In this document: piece by piece, positions 54,167 through 63,461 of the stretch
How positions within the stretch are numbered: position 1 is the stretch's first letter
Layout: the number at the start of each line of letters is the position of its first letter
Origin: Chitinophagaceae bacterium
Lineage (GTDB): Bacteria > Bacteroidota > Bacteroidia > Chitinophagales > Chitinophagaceae
NCBI GenBank assembly: GCA_947446645.1
Contig: CANFHA010000002.1
Location: forward strand, 1 to 64,000
Reading direction: 5' to 3'
DNA length: 64,000 bases
Program-made: the position numbers and the translations under genes
The notes under the pieces: model-generated
Databases searched by the model: none
The model's input: the letters and a program-made list of their open reading frames with translations, nothing else
Told to the model about the DNA's origin: nothing

Positions 54167-54958
54167 TCAGGTATTCGGAGCGTGTTTTGCAGCAAGCTTC
54201 GCGGCATTCTTATTATACTGCCTTATCTTAGAGTACTTTATGAACGCAGAATAGGCAGACAACCTGCATATCACAAACCCATAAAATCCGTCGAGAAAAC
54301 CTAGCTGGATAATGTAGTCGTTGAAGAAACGCCACTTAGGGTATAGTATCACCTTCAGCATACTGGCCTCTTTTCCGGCTTGTGCAGCCTCTTCAGCACC
54401 CAGCTCACTATATTTTTCTATTTTCTTCAGGTGTTCGCTTACAGAGGTAAAGCTGTAATGGAGCAGGTCGCCCTTAAGTACACCTTTTTGATGAGTTTCA
54501 TTGTCCAGCCGCCAGTATTCGTGTACCTTCTTTTCCTCCCATTTTCCCTTAGTGCGGTTATACAGCCTTGTTTGCGAGTCCGGGTACCAGCCACAGTATT
54601 TTATCCATTTACCGCAGTAGTTGGTTATGCGGTGCATTTCATACACATCCAGTGCGGGATTATTCTTAATTTCCTGTATGCTTTTTTTCAGTTCGGGTGT
54701 AAGTGCTTCGTCTGCATCCAGCGATAAAATCCAGTTGTTTGCCGCATGCTCTGTTGCAAAGTTCTTCTGTTCGCCGTAGCCAATAAATTCGTGCTGTATT
54801 ACCCGCGCATTGTAGCTTTCTGCTATAGCTACAGTATTATCAACTGAATAACTGTCAATAACCAGTATTTCATCTGCGAGGCCCTTTACTGAGTCAAGAC
54901 ACCTCGCAAGGTTTCTTCCTTCATTAAAAGTAATAATAACAACACTGAGACGGACCAT
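54167..54958 (-). CDS. Glycosyltransferase family 2, WaaE/KdtX-like
   Basis: The 263-residue GT-A enzyme has the N-terminal nucleotide-sugar fold SVVIITFNEGRNLARCLDSVKGLADEILVIDSYSVDNT, the DxD-type motif in LSLDADEAL and the WaaE-like ending of basic helices (KVILYPKWRFFNDYIIQLGFLDGFYGFVICRLSA). Relatives add glucose to the LPS core or act in capsule synthesis. Monocistronic, near the repeat-rich region. A possible -7 box (TACTTTTG, minus strand) lies at 54991-54998. Confidence 0.87.
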   Translation of the reverse strand: MVRLSVVIITFNEGRNLARCLDSVKGLADEILVIDSYSVDNTVAIAESYNARVIQHEFIGYGEQKNFATEHAANNWILSLDADEALTPELKKSIQEIKNNPALDVYEMHRITNYCGKWIKYCGWYPDSQTRLYNRTKGKWEEKKVHEYWRLDNETHQKGVLKGDLLHYSFTSVSEHLKKIEKYSELGAEEAAQAGKEASMLKVILYPKWRFFNDYIIQLGFLDGFYGFVICRLSAYSAFIKYSKIRQYNKNAAKLAAKHAPNT

Positions 54959-55140
54959 TAATACGATTGGTAATTGACTTAAAAAGCACGCAAAAGTAAA
55001 GACTAATGGTGAGATTATCAGTTGGGGTGGAGGCGCACGGGCTAAGTGAGCGAAAAGGCCGCCCGCAAAGGCACAGTTTTCCGTAGGGTGTTTTTAAGGC
55101 CGGAGGAAGTGTCCACTCCCCGGTTTGTGCACCGTGTTGA

Positions 55141-55608
55141 TTACGACAGCAATTTTTGCCTGAGCAGGAATTCAAGCTGGTCATTAGAAAGACTCAGTTT
55201 GTAAGTCATTTCCTTTTCATCCATTTTCTGCTTATAAACATCAAAAGCCCTGGTTATGGTCATATCCAGTTCTTCTTCATTCCATGGTTTACTCAGGTAG
55301 TGAAATATTTTGCCTTTGTTAACGGCGTCTATCACGGCATTCATATCGGCATAGCCGGTAAGCAGAATTCTTATAGGATCAGGAAATTCGTCAAGTATAG
55401 ACTCCAGAAATTCAACCCCGGTCATATGGGGCATTCTCTGGTCAGTAATAATAATATTTACATCATTGTTACGCAGTATCTTAATGGCCTCTTCGCCGCT
55501 TATAGCGGTATATACTTTATATTTTACCCTGAATACGGCCTTGAACGAAACAAGATTGTTTGATTCATCATCAACATATAATATATTGATTCCATCCTGT
55601 TTCGCCAT
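55141..55608 (-). CDS. Single-domain response regulator (receiver)
   Basis: The 155-residue protein is a CheY-like receiver: acidic pair in YVDDES (Asp13/14), phosphorylation site Asp56 in ITDQRMPHMTG, and the conserved Lys in SKPWNEEEL. A helical tail of about 30 residues follows. There is no output domain. It is closely related in wording to the receiver at 60970 (VLYIDDEQNNL, CDQRMPEKTG). It is divergent from the E1-nitroreductase gene and probably belongs to the same phosphorelay as the kinases downstream. Confidence 0.9.
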   Translation of the reverse strand: MAKQDGINILYVDDESNNLVSFKAVFRVKYKVYTAISGEEAIKILRNNDVNIIITDQRMPHMTGVEFLESILDEFPDPIRILLTGYADMNAVIDAVNKGKIFHYLSKPWNEEELDMTITRAFDVYKQKMDEKEMTYKLSLSNDQLEFLLRQKLLS

Positions 55609-55743
55609 AACTCAGATAACATTACTATGATTAATATTATTTGCAAGGTAGTAAAAATATTGAGAAAATAACTGGTAATTGCAGTACATTTAACCACCTG
55701 TTTAGGAAAAACACGTTGTTTTACAGTAAAAATACTTAATGTT

Positions 55744-58026
55744 ATGTTAAGCGAAAAAGTAAATCAGATGAAGAAATTAAATGACGTTTTTCTGCCATAT
55801 TTTTATCGTATAGGTAATATTGATGATAAATCCGCGTTCGAAAAGCTGATGACGGAAAATAATTTATTCGTATATGACGAAATTTATGATCATCTCAAAG
55901 AGCTGGTAAAAAGTAAACATCCTGCAAAGAAATTAAAAGATGCCGATTATGAAAGGCTGATACCGGAACATATTGGTGAAATAAAAATGGAAGACTACGG
56001 GGTTTGGGTCTATTATCCATGGTCGCGCAGGGTAGTACATATGCTGGATAAGGAAGAATTTATCGAAGTACGCACTAACAGGAACAAATACAAAATTACA
56101 GGTGCCGAGCAGGCCGAGTTGTCGGAAAAGATAATAGGCGTTATTGGTTTATCGGTTGGTCAATCCATTGCGCTTACCATTGCTATGGAGCGCGTATGCG
56201 GCCAGCTTCGGCTCGCCGATTTTGATACGGCAGAGTTAAGCAACCTCAACAGGCTGCGCACCGGCATACATAATCTTGGCCTGCGGAAAACGGTTATCGC
56301 TGCCCGGGAGATCGTAGAGATCGATCCCTACCTAGATGTGAAAATATTCAACGACGGAATTACGGATGCCAACATGAATGATTTTTTCACGGGGGATGGT
56401 AAGCTGGATCTGCTGGTAGAAGTTTGTGATGGCCTGGATATCAAAATAACCAGCCGCTTTAAAGCCCGTGAGTTGGGTATACCCGTAGTTATGGATACTA
56501 ACGACAAAGGCATGCTGGACATTGAGCGGTTCGACCTCGAGCCTGCCAGGCCCATTTTGCACGGGCTGGCGGGTGATCTTGATCCAAGTAAAATAAAAGG
56601 CCTTACTAACGAGCAAAAGATTCCCTACATACTCAAAATGATAGGGGCAGAAACGATCTCTACCCGATTAAAGGCATCTATGATGGAGGTGGAGCAGTCA
56701 GTTAACACCTGGCCACAGCTGGCATCGTCAGTTGTTTTAGGTGGCGCGCTCACTACCGATGTTTGCCGGAAAATACTTTTAGGCCAAAATTCGGTATCCG
56801 GCAGGTTTTACCTCGATTTTGATGAGATAATAAAGTACGAGAATAACGCGGGTATAGATACTTCGTCGTTCGATGGGCCTCCTGAGCTCACAGAAGATGT
56901 GATGCAGGCTATTTCAGAGACGAGCAAGCCAACAGCTGGCTTCCACACTATTCCGCAGGATAAAATAGAAACAATTGTAAAGGCAGCCAGCCTGGCACCA
57001 TCGGGCGGTAACGCTCAGCCCTGGAAATTTCTATATAGAGGCGGCAGTCTTTATATTTTCCACGACGAGCACTATTCTTTTTCTCTGCTCGACTATGAGC
57101 ATTCAGGCTCCTACCTTGGCTTTGGGGCTATGCTGGAGAACATAGAGATAACGGCTTCGTCCCTTGGGCTTTCTGCAGCAGCAAATGTTTTTCCGCTAAA
57201 AGAGGATAAACGGCTTATTGCAGTTGTTACATTTAAAGAGCTGGTTGCGCATAGTGCGTTGAAATATCTTTCATCTTCCATACCGTTAAGGCTTACCAAC
57301 AGGAATGAAGGAGACAGAAAGTTATTACCTGAAAAGGATAAAGCAGATTTGATCAGTATTGCTGCCACAGTGCCCAGCGCCCGGTTGCAGCTGTTTGAAG
57401 GCGAGGAGACTATCCACACTTTTGCCGAGATACTTACGAATACGGAGCGGATACGCTTCCTGCATCCCCGTGGGCACTACGACACATTTGTCAAAGAGCT
57501 AAGGTTTACACAGGAAGAGATTTTAAGCACTGCCGACGGCCTTGATATTGCTACGCTTAATATGAGCGAGAGCGACAAAGCTGCATTGCGCATAGCACGC
57601 GATCCTTCTGCAATTAATTTTCTCCATAAGCTGGCAAAGGGCGAAGGCTTCAAAAAGATTTCGCGAAAAGCGGTTGTCAGCGCATCGGCTATAGCTGTTG
57701 TGAGCATGAACGGGCATGAGGCGGAGCATTTTCTTGCGGGTGGCCGCGCTGTGCAGCGTGTATGGCTGGAGGCTACGCACAGGAATATATCCTGCCAGCC
57801 CGTGTCGCAGGCTGTGTTTATGCTGGAGCGCTACCTGGGTAAGGGCGCGGCAGACTTTAATAATTACGAGAAAGAGCAGCTGAAAGCAATACATAATGTA
57901 TTGTCGGGTCTGCTTAATCTTGAAGCGGGTCGGTACCCTATATTTATTTTCAGGCTGTTTCATGGCGAAGTGCCTAAAGAAAGGTCGCTGAGAAGGCCTA
58001 TTGATAAAGTATTATTTGTAAATTAG
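55744..58026 (+). CDS. E1/ThiF-nitroreductase fusion, Rv1355c family
   Basis: The 760-residue protein has an N-terminal region of about 120 residues of unknown fold. A ThiF/E1-like adenylation domain (about 128-330) follows with GVIGLSVGQSIA (Rossmann loop, normally GxGGxG), DFDTAELSNLNRLR (ATP-contact motif) and NDKGMLDIERFD. A nitroreductase-like region (about 395-760) has AASLAPSGGNAQPWKF and AMLENIEITASSLGL, and a second flavin-fold half AGGRAVQRVWLEATHRNISC. This matches mycobacterial Rv1355c (MoeY). E1 plus flavin dehydrogenase is the enzyme pair used in azole peptide maturation, but no YcaO or peptide is nearby. The substrate is unknown. Next gene starts 63 bases on. Confidence 0.75.
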   Translation: MLSEKVNQMKKLNDVFLPYFYRIGNIDDKSAFEKLMTENNLFVYDEIYDHLKELVKSKHPAKKLKDADYERLIPEHIGEIKMEDYGVWVYYPWSRRVVHMLDKEEFIEVRTNRNKYKITGAEQAELSEKIIGVIGLSVGQSIALTIAMERVCGQLRLADFDTAELSNLNRLRTGIHNLGLRKTVIAAREIVEIDPYLDVKIFNDGITDANMNDFFTGDGKLDLLVEVCDGLDIKITSRFKARELGIPVVMDTNDKGMLDIERFDLEPARPILHGLAGDLDPSKIKGLTNEQKIPYILKMIGAETISTRLKASMMEVEQSVNTWPQLASSVVLGGALTTDVCRKILLGQNSVSGRFYLDFDEIIKYENNAGIDTSSFDGPPELTEDVMQAISETSKPTAGFHTIPQDKIETIVKAASLAPSGGNAQPWKFLYRGGSLYIFHDEHYSFSLLDYEHSGSYLGFGAMLENIEITASSLGLSAAANVFPLKEDKRLIAVVTFKELVAHSALKYLSSSIPLRLTNRNEGDRKLLPEKDKADLISIAATVPSARLQLFEGEETIHTFAEILTNTERIRFLHPRGHYDTFVKELRFTQEEILSTADGLDIATLNMSESDKAALRIARDPSAINFLHKLAKGEGFKKISRKAVVSASAIAVVSMNGHEAEHFLAGGRAVQRVWLEATHRNISCQPVSQAVFMLERYLGKGAADFNNYEKEQLKAIHNVLSGLLNLEAGRYPIFIFRLFHGEVPKERSLRRPIDKVLFVN

Positions 58027-58089
58027 CTTTAGTTATAAACGGGGGGATCATTTGCATAAAAGATTTTTTGCAAAACTTTTGCCAGATAA

Positions 58090-58800
58090 ATGATAAGTAT
58101 ACGAGCATTCAGAGCAATTGAAGATATAGATTCCTGCAAATCGTTCGCGGAAGGACATGCTAATGTCTTGCGAGACTACGGAGTGAGTAAGGTTACCTCA
58201 TCAAGCAATGATTGGTTTTACAATCCCTCTGCTTATGTTATGATCGCCGAAAACACCGAAACCGGTGAAACCGTTGGCGGCATCAGGATACATATTGCAG
58301 ATGGTATTACCCGCCTCCCAATGGAGGATGCCATTGCTATAGTAGATACCCGTGTTTACGATCTTATTGCAAAGTACATTCCCATAGGTACCGGTGAGCT
58401 GTGTGGCCTTTGGAATGCCAAGTCAGTGGCAGGTTACGGCCTTGGCAGCTACTTTCTTATGAGGGTGGGTATCAGTGTCACCCAACAGCTTAAGTTGCCT
58501 ACACTGTTCGCGCTCTGTGCGCCGCATACGCTACAGATCAGTGTTGAAAAAGGCTTTGAAAAGGAAACCTCTATAGGCAATGAAGGCACATTCATTTATC
58601 CCAAACTTGACCTCGTAGCTACGAGCATCATCGTTAAAGACACGCTTCATTTACCTTATGCCCAGCCGGAAGAAAAGAGGCTCATTTTTGAATTGCGCGA
58701 TAATCCCCAGATCAAAAGGATGGAGTATGGGCCTAAAGGGAGCCTGGAAATGACCTATAGCCTGGACTTTAGCCGTAATAATAAATCAGTAGTAGCTTAA
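58090..58800 (+). CDS. GNAT-fold acyltransferase-like protein
   Basis: The 236-residue protein has a GNAT-like core: AYVMIAENTETGETVGGIRIH (beta strands leading to the acceptor site), TGELCGLWNAKSVAGYGLGSYFLMRVG (the acyl-CoA loop QxxGxG/A in variant form, near residues 107-120) and LPTLFALCAPHTLQISVEKGFEKE. The N-terminal LuxI-type signature is not visible. It may transfer an acyl group to an amino acid, peptide or the product of the upstream fusion (inference). It lies between that fusion and the sensor kinase, 19 bases before it, so co-transcription is very likely. Confidence 0.6.
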   Translation: MISIRAFRAIEDIDSCKSFAEGHANVLRDYGVSKVTSSSNDWFYNPSAYVMIAENTETGETVGGIRIHIADGITRLPMEDAIAIVDTRVYDLIAKYIPIGTGELCGLWNAKSVAGYGLGSYFLMRVGISVTQQLKLPTLFALCAPHTLQISVEKGFEKETSIGNEGTFIYPKLDLVATSIIVKDTLHLPYAQPEEKRLIFELRDNPQIKRMEYGPKGSLEMTYSLDFSRNNKSVVA

Positions 58801-58819
58801 ATAAAATCTTTAGCTGAAA

Positions 58820-60961
58820 ATGAAGAAATACTTCTGCCTTTACCTGTTATTATGCCTTTCCCATTTTGCGAGTGCAATTGACAAAGTAGTTATAGATGAA
58901 AAATTCGCGCCTCGACTTATTGGGGAAAATATTTCTGTTATTGAAGACAAGACTAACCAGCTCCAGTTTAAGGACATCGTTGGCCGTACTGATTTTAAGC
59001 AAAACACGCAGCAGATCGCTAATTTCCAGGTTACAGAGTCATCATTCTGGCTGAAGTTTACAGTAAACAATATCAACAATGCCCGGAAGAACTACATAGA
59101 GGTGGTGCAGCCCATACTGGAAGAAGTAGACCTCTATTATCCCGATAGTAGCAACACATACCAGGTAGTTCATTCTGGCCTCAAATACCCGTTCGGTCAG
59201 CGCAAATATTCCAGTACAAACTTCCTGTTCGATCTCAATCTGAAGCCCGGAGAGGAAAAGACATACTACATGCTCATTAGGGGCAAAGAGCAGGTACTGG
59301 CGCCAGTTCGCATTGTAGACCAGGACTCTTACTACACCGATGCTACCAACCGCAATATATGGTTCGGTATCTATTGCGGTATTATCCTCGTCATGTTCCT
59401 GTACAATGTATTTGTGTACATAAGCATCAGGGAGAAAAGTTACATCTACTACGTGCTGCATACGCTGTTTGTGGGGCTCACGCAGGCTTCATTAACCGGT
59501 TTTACTTTCAAATATCTCTGGCCCAATTCGCCGTGGTTTGCTAACTATAGTATCTTCCTTTTTACATCACTGGTAAGCATAGTAGGTGTGCAGTTCCTTA
59601 TTGAGTTCATGCGTCTCCGGAAGACCTCTCCCCGGTTATTTATGGTGCTCAAGGTGTTTCAATCGATCTACCTCATTTACATGATCACAAGCCTTATGGG
59701 CTTTTACTCCTTCACCTATAAAGCCATATTACCTACACAGTCCACTATAGCATTGGTTATCCTGGGCATATCGGTTTACTTATACAGGCAGGGCTTCCAG
59801 GAGGCGAAGTACTACCTTATAGGCTGGTCTTCGCTGATGCTTGGTATCATAGTATATGTTTCTAAAGACTTTGGTGCTATACCTTACAATAACTTCACGG
59901 TTTATTCACTCCTGTTCGGGTCCGCTGCAGAGGTTACCCTGCTGTCTTTCGCCCTTGCAGATAAAATAAACATCTACCGCAGGGAAAAGGAACATTCGCA
60001 GGAGCAGGCGCTTTTGGCGTTGCAGGAGAATGAGCGCATTATACGTGAGCAGAATGTGATACTGGAATCGAAAGTAGAGGAGCGCACCTATGAGCTGCAG
60101 CTTTCAAACGATGGCCTTAATAAGGCAATGAAGGAGCTTAAAGATGCGGAAACGCAGCTGGTAGAATCAGAGAAGATGGCATCCCTCGGTCAGCTTACAG
60201 CAGGCATAGCCCATGAGATCAATAACCCGATCAACTTCGTTACCTCTAACGTAAAGCCGCTCAACAGGGACGTGCGTATATTGCTCGATGCAATAGGAAC
60301 AATGACTGAAATAGCAACGACAGAAGGACCTGTTTCTGATAAAAAGAAGAAGATCGCTGAGTTCATGGAGGAATTGGATTTCGACTACCTGAAGGAGGAA
60401 ATAGACCAGTTGCTGAGTGGAATAGGGGAGGGTGCGTCGCGCACCGCCGAGATCGTAAAGGGGCTGCGTATTTTCTCCCGTCTCGATGAGGATGACCTCA
60501 AAAAAGCCAATATTAACGAGGGTCTGGAGTCAACATTGGTTATCACCAACAACTTGCTGGGCAATACAGTAAAAATTGAAAAGAACTATGCCGACCTGCC
60601 GCTTATTGAGTGCTATCCCGGGAAGCTCAACCAGGTGTTCCTGAATATCATTTCCAATGGCGTCTATGCCGTGAAGAAGCAGTTTGGTGAGGCCGAGGGT
60701 GGTAAACTTATAATCTCAACGAGCTTTGACGATACTAATGTTTTCATTAAACTTGCAGATAATGGTATAGGCATGGATGAGAACACGAAAAAGAAGCTGT
60801 TCGAACCCTTCTTTACCACAAAGGATGTAGGTGAGGGAACCGGTTTGGGATTGTCTATTGCGTACAACACTATTAATAAACATAATGGGCAGATACAGGT
60901 GAATTCCGAAATTGGAAAAGGGACGGAATTTATACTTATATTGCCTCTAATTCAGAAATAA
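58820..60961 (+). CDS. 7TMR-DISM sensor histidine kinase
   Basis: The 713-residue protein has a signal peptide (to about residue 20), a periplasmic 7TMR-DISMED2 beta-sandwich (NFQVTESSFWLKFTVNN, about 40-170), seven membrane segments (about 180-390), a coiled coil (EHSQEQALLALQENERIIREQ to KAMKELKDAETQLVE), a dimerisation domain with phospho-His465 in LTAGIAHEINNPINFV, and an ATPase domain (DNGIGMD, TKDVGEGTGLGLSIAYNTINKHNGQIQV). The periplasmic sandwich usually binds a carbohydrate-like or small ligand. The next gene, a receiver-kinase, begins eight bases later. Confidence 0.92.
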   Translation: MKKYFCLYLLLCLSHFASAIDKVVIDEKFAPRLIGENISVIEDKTNQLQFKDIVGRTDFKQNTQQIANFQVTESSFWLKFTVNNINNARKNYIEVVQPILEEVDLYYPDSSNTYQVVHSGLKYPFGQRKYSSTNFLFDLNLKPGEEKTYYMLIRGKEQVLAPVRIVDQDSYYTDATNRNIWFGIYCGIILVMFLYNVFVYISIREKSYIYYVLHTLFVGLTQASLTGFTFKYLWPNSPWFANYSIFLFTSLVSIVGVQFLIEFMRLRKTSPRLFMVLKVFQSIYLIYMITSLMGFYSFTYKAILPTQSTIALVILGISVYLYRQGFQEAKYYLIGWSSLMLGIIVYVSKDFGAIPYNNFTVYSLLFGSAAEVTLLSFALADKINIYRREKEHSQEQALLALQENERIIREQNVILESKVEERTYELQLSNDGLNKAMKELKDAETQLVESEKMASLGQLTAGIAHEINNPINFVTSNVKPLNRDVRILLDAIGTMTEIATTEGPVSDKKKKIAEFMEELDFDYLKEEIDQLLSGIGEGASRTAEIVKGLRIFSRLDEDDLKKANINEGLESTLVITNNLLGNTVKIEKNYADLPLIECYPGKLNQVFLNIISNGVYAVKKQFGEAEGGKLIISTSFDDTNVFIKLADNGIGMDENTKKKLFEPFFTTKDVGEGTGLGLSIAYNTINKHNGQIQVNSEIGKGTEFILILPLIQK

Positions 60962-60969
60962 ACACACAC

Positions 60970-62076
60970 TTGGATACACCAAAGAAAATAAAGGTTCTAT
61001 ACATCGATGATGAACAGAACAATCTGAATGGATTCAAAGCTACGTTCAGGTTTGACTATACAGTGTTGATCGCGGCTAATGTTACCCAGGCTTATGCTCA
61101 CCTGAATAGCCACCCTGATATCAGTGTAATACTTTGTGACCAGAGAATGCCGGAGAAAACGGGTGTCCAGTTTTTTGAAGAAATGCGTGATTCGTTTCCG
61201 GAGCCGGTACGAATGCTCATCACTGGCTACACCGATATTGAGTCAGTTATTGACGCAGTAAACAGGGGGCATATTTTCAGGTACATCAAGAAACCGTGGA
61301 CGGACGCAGATATCCGTTCTGCTATAGAGGAAGCAAACAAGTTTTATCTCACCAATACCATGCTGGTAGCGAAGAACAAAGAGCTGCAGTCGGCATATGA
61401 TGAGCTGGGTAAGTTTGCTTATAGTGTCACTCATGATGTCAGGGGGCCGCTGCTGAGCATTCTTGGTGCACTTGATCTCGCAAAGAATATGGAAGACCCC
61501 GCTGAGCTCAGGGATATACTGGAGATGATGGAAGACGCCATCCACAAGCTGGATGAATACATAAAAAATACGCACGAGTACTACAAGCTAAAAAGGGGAC
61601 TGCTGCAGTTTGAAGTGATCGACTTCAACAATGTTGTCAAAGATATAGCAGCGCTCTTCCGTATTGCCGGCAGGATGGACAATATAAAGTTCATTTCAAA
61701 TGTTGTGCAAAACGATGAGTTTCTCTCTGATGAGATATCTATAAAGATGATCCTCAACAACCTGCTCTCTAATGCATTCAACTATCAGCGGAAAGATGCT
61801 GCGGAGAAGTATGTAAGCGTAGAAATAGTTGTGGCAGACAATGTGGCAACAATAAAGGTGAAAGACAACGGCATAGGCATACATGAAAGCCATATAAACA
61901 ATATCTTTACCATGTTTTACAGGGCCACATCTGAAGAAACGGGGTCTGGATTAGGACTATATAATGTAAAAGACGCGCTCGCTAAACTGAGCGGTGAAAT
62001 TGAGGTAGCCTCGGTAGTAAATGAGGGCACAACTTTTAACGTAATGATCCCCGGCAAGGCAAATGGTACAAACTAA
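60970..62076 (+). CDS. Receiver-histidine kinase hybrid
   Basis: The 368-residue protein has an N-terminal receiver (Asp57 in LCDQRMPEKTG), then a HisKA domain with phospho-His155 in SVTHDVRGPLLSILG and an ATPase domain (DNGIGIHESHINNIF, GSGLGLYNVKDALAKLSG). It has no membrane segment, so it is a cytoplasmic relay kinase that may be controlled by phosphorylation of its own receiver. Start is TTG at 60970. It overlaps the next gene by 14 bases and follows the 7TMR-DISM kinase by eight. Confidence 0.9.
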   Translation: MDTPKKIKVLYIDDEQNNLNGFKATFRFDYTVLIAANVTQAYAHLNSHPDISVILCDQRMPEKTGVQFFEEMRDSFPEPVRMLITGYTDIESVIDAVNRGHIFRYIKKPWTDADIRSAIEEANKFYLTNTMLVAKNKELQSAYDELGKFAYSVTHDVRGPLLSILGALDLAKNMEDPAELRDILEMMEDAIHKLDEYIKNTHEYYKLKRGLLQFEVIDFNNVVKDIAALFRIAGRMDNIKFISNVVQNDEFLSDEISIKMILNNLLSNAFNYQRKDAAEKYVSVEIVVADNVATIKVKDNGIGIHESHINNIFTMFYRATSEETGSGLGLYNVKDALAKLSGEIEVASVVNEGTTFNVMIPGKANGTN

Positions 62077-62455
62077 ACTTAATTTTATAGTCGTTGATGA
62101 CAGTAAGCTCGATTGCTTCATTGCTGAGAAGATCATCAAGAACACGGGCATAAGTGAGTCGATCAAGTCGTTCCTTCATGCGCCGGAAGCGCTTGAGTAC
62201 ATCAAATCACTCCCTGGTGATGACAGCATTCGCACAATAATGCTTGTGGATATACAGATGCCAGTGATGAATGGGTTTGAATTTGTAGAGGCTTTCGAAA
62301 AATTGCCCGATGAGATTACGCGTAATTATACCATCTACATCATCTCATCGTCTATCAACGAGAATGACCTCAGCAGGGTGCACAACTACGCCACGGTAAA
62401 GCAGTTTCTGAACAAGCCACTTACCAGCAACAACCTGGCTGTTTTGCTTGCTTAG
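62063..62455 (+). CDS. Stand-alone receiver (response regulator)
   Basis: The 130-residue protein is a CheY-like receiver with acidic pair in VVDDSKLDC, Asp63 in LVDIQMPVMNG and the Lys in FLNKPLTSNN. No output domain. Its start overlaps the end of the hybrid kinase by 14 bases, so the two are translationally coupled and likely cognate. It may act through protein contact or relay to another kinase. Confidence 0.9.
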   Translation: MVQTKLNFIVVDDSKLDCFIAEKIIKNTGISESIKSFLHAPEALEYIKSLPGDDSIRTIMLVDIQMPVMNGFEFVEAFEKLPDEITRNYTIYIISSSINENDLSRVHNYATVKQFLNKPLTSNNLAVLLA

Positions 62456-62561
62456 CTCGTTGGGCCGCATCATCTGCAGCCTTCATCAAAAAGTTTGATC
62501 GTTCTATTGTTGTATTTTTGCAATTCATAACTCTTATTTCTGGCTTTTTGAATTTTGAATT

Positions 62562-63413
62562 TTGGCTTTTGAATTAGTAGAATGTCCGCGGGATGCAATG
62601 CAGGGATGGTCCCATTTTATTCCTACAGCTGATAAAATTGACTACCTCAATGCCCTCCTGAAGGTCGGCTTCGATGTCCTTGATTTTGGATCGTTTGTTT
62701 CGGCAAAAGCCATACCACAGCTGGCGGATACAAAGGACGTAATTCCAAAGCTGGATATGACCAATACGCGCAGCAAACTGCTAGCCATTATTGCCAATAC
62801 ACGTGGGGCAGAGGAAGCGGTGCAGTATGATGAGATCACCTATCTTGGCTTTCCTTTCTCCATTTCAGAAACATTTCAGCTCCGCAATACCAATAAAACA
62901 ATCGCGCAATCACTGGCACAGGTAGAGGAGATGCAGAACCTTTGTGTGCGCGCAAACAAACAGCTGGTTATCTACATATCCATGGGTTTTGGTAACCCCT
63001 ATGGCGACGACTACAATGCGGAAGTAGCTATAAGCTGGGTGCGCAAGCTAAGCCAGCTAGGCATTAAGACCATTGCTATGGCCGATACAGTGGGCGTTGC
63101 AGAGCCCGCAAACATCACCTATATCTATAACCACCTTATCCCTGAGTTTAAAGATATCAGTATTGGCGCGCACTTTCATTCTGCCCCGGATAAATGGGAG
63201 GAGAAGATACAGGCTGCGTATAATGCAGGCTGCCTGCGCTATGATAGCGCCATTAAAGGTATTGGCGGCTGCCCCATGGCAGAAGATGTACTGGTAGGCA
63301 ACATAGCCACAGAAAACATCATCGACTGGTGCGATCGCAACAACATACCGCTACAGCTCAACAAGGCGGCTTTCGCCGAAGCATGGGAAATGGCCGGCAG
63401 AATATTTATCTGA
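62562..63413 (+). CDS. HMG-CoA lyase-like TIM-barrel protein
   Basis: The 283-residue protein has the HMGL-like pattern: ELVECPRDAMQGWSHFIPTADKI (PRDxxQ active-site segment), GAHFHSAPDKWEEKIQAAYNAG (HxH metal ligands) and GIGGCPMAEDVLVGNIATE (catalytic Cys loop). It probably cleaves HMG-CoA or a related 3-hydroxy acyl-CoA in leucine breakdown. The start is taken as TTG at 62562 since no ATG precedes the conserved PRD segment; it could begin at another codon nearby. The upstream sequence repeats TTTTGAA-like units. A 106-base gap from the receiver suggests a separate transcript. Confidence 0.83.
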   Translation: MAFELVECPRDAMQGWSHFIPTADKIDYLNALLKVGFDVLDFGSFVSAKAIPQLADTKDVIPKLDMTNTRSKLLAIIANTRGAEEAVQYDEITYLGFPFSISETFQLRNTNKTIAQSLAQVEEMQNLCVRANKQLVIYISMGFGNPYGDDYNAEVAISWVRKLSQLGIKTIAMADTVGVAEPANITYIYNHLIPEFKDISIGAHFHSAPDKWEEKIQAAYNAGCLRYDSAIKGIGGCPMAEDVLVGNIATENIIDWCDRNNIPLQLNKAAFAEAWEMAGRIFI

Positions 63414-63461
63414 TGTCTTATACCGATTAGACTGTTAAAGTATACTAATAGCGAAATTGAG

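Noticed and set aside
54924-55184. 86-codon minus-strand frame between glycosyltransferase and receiver genes
   Set aside because: It overlaps both flanking genes' ends and has no protein-like pattern; the 182-base gap more likely holds the promoter of the glycosyltransferase.
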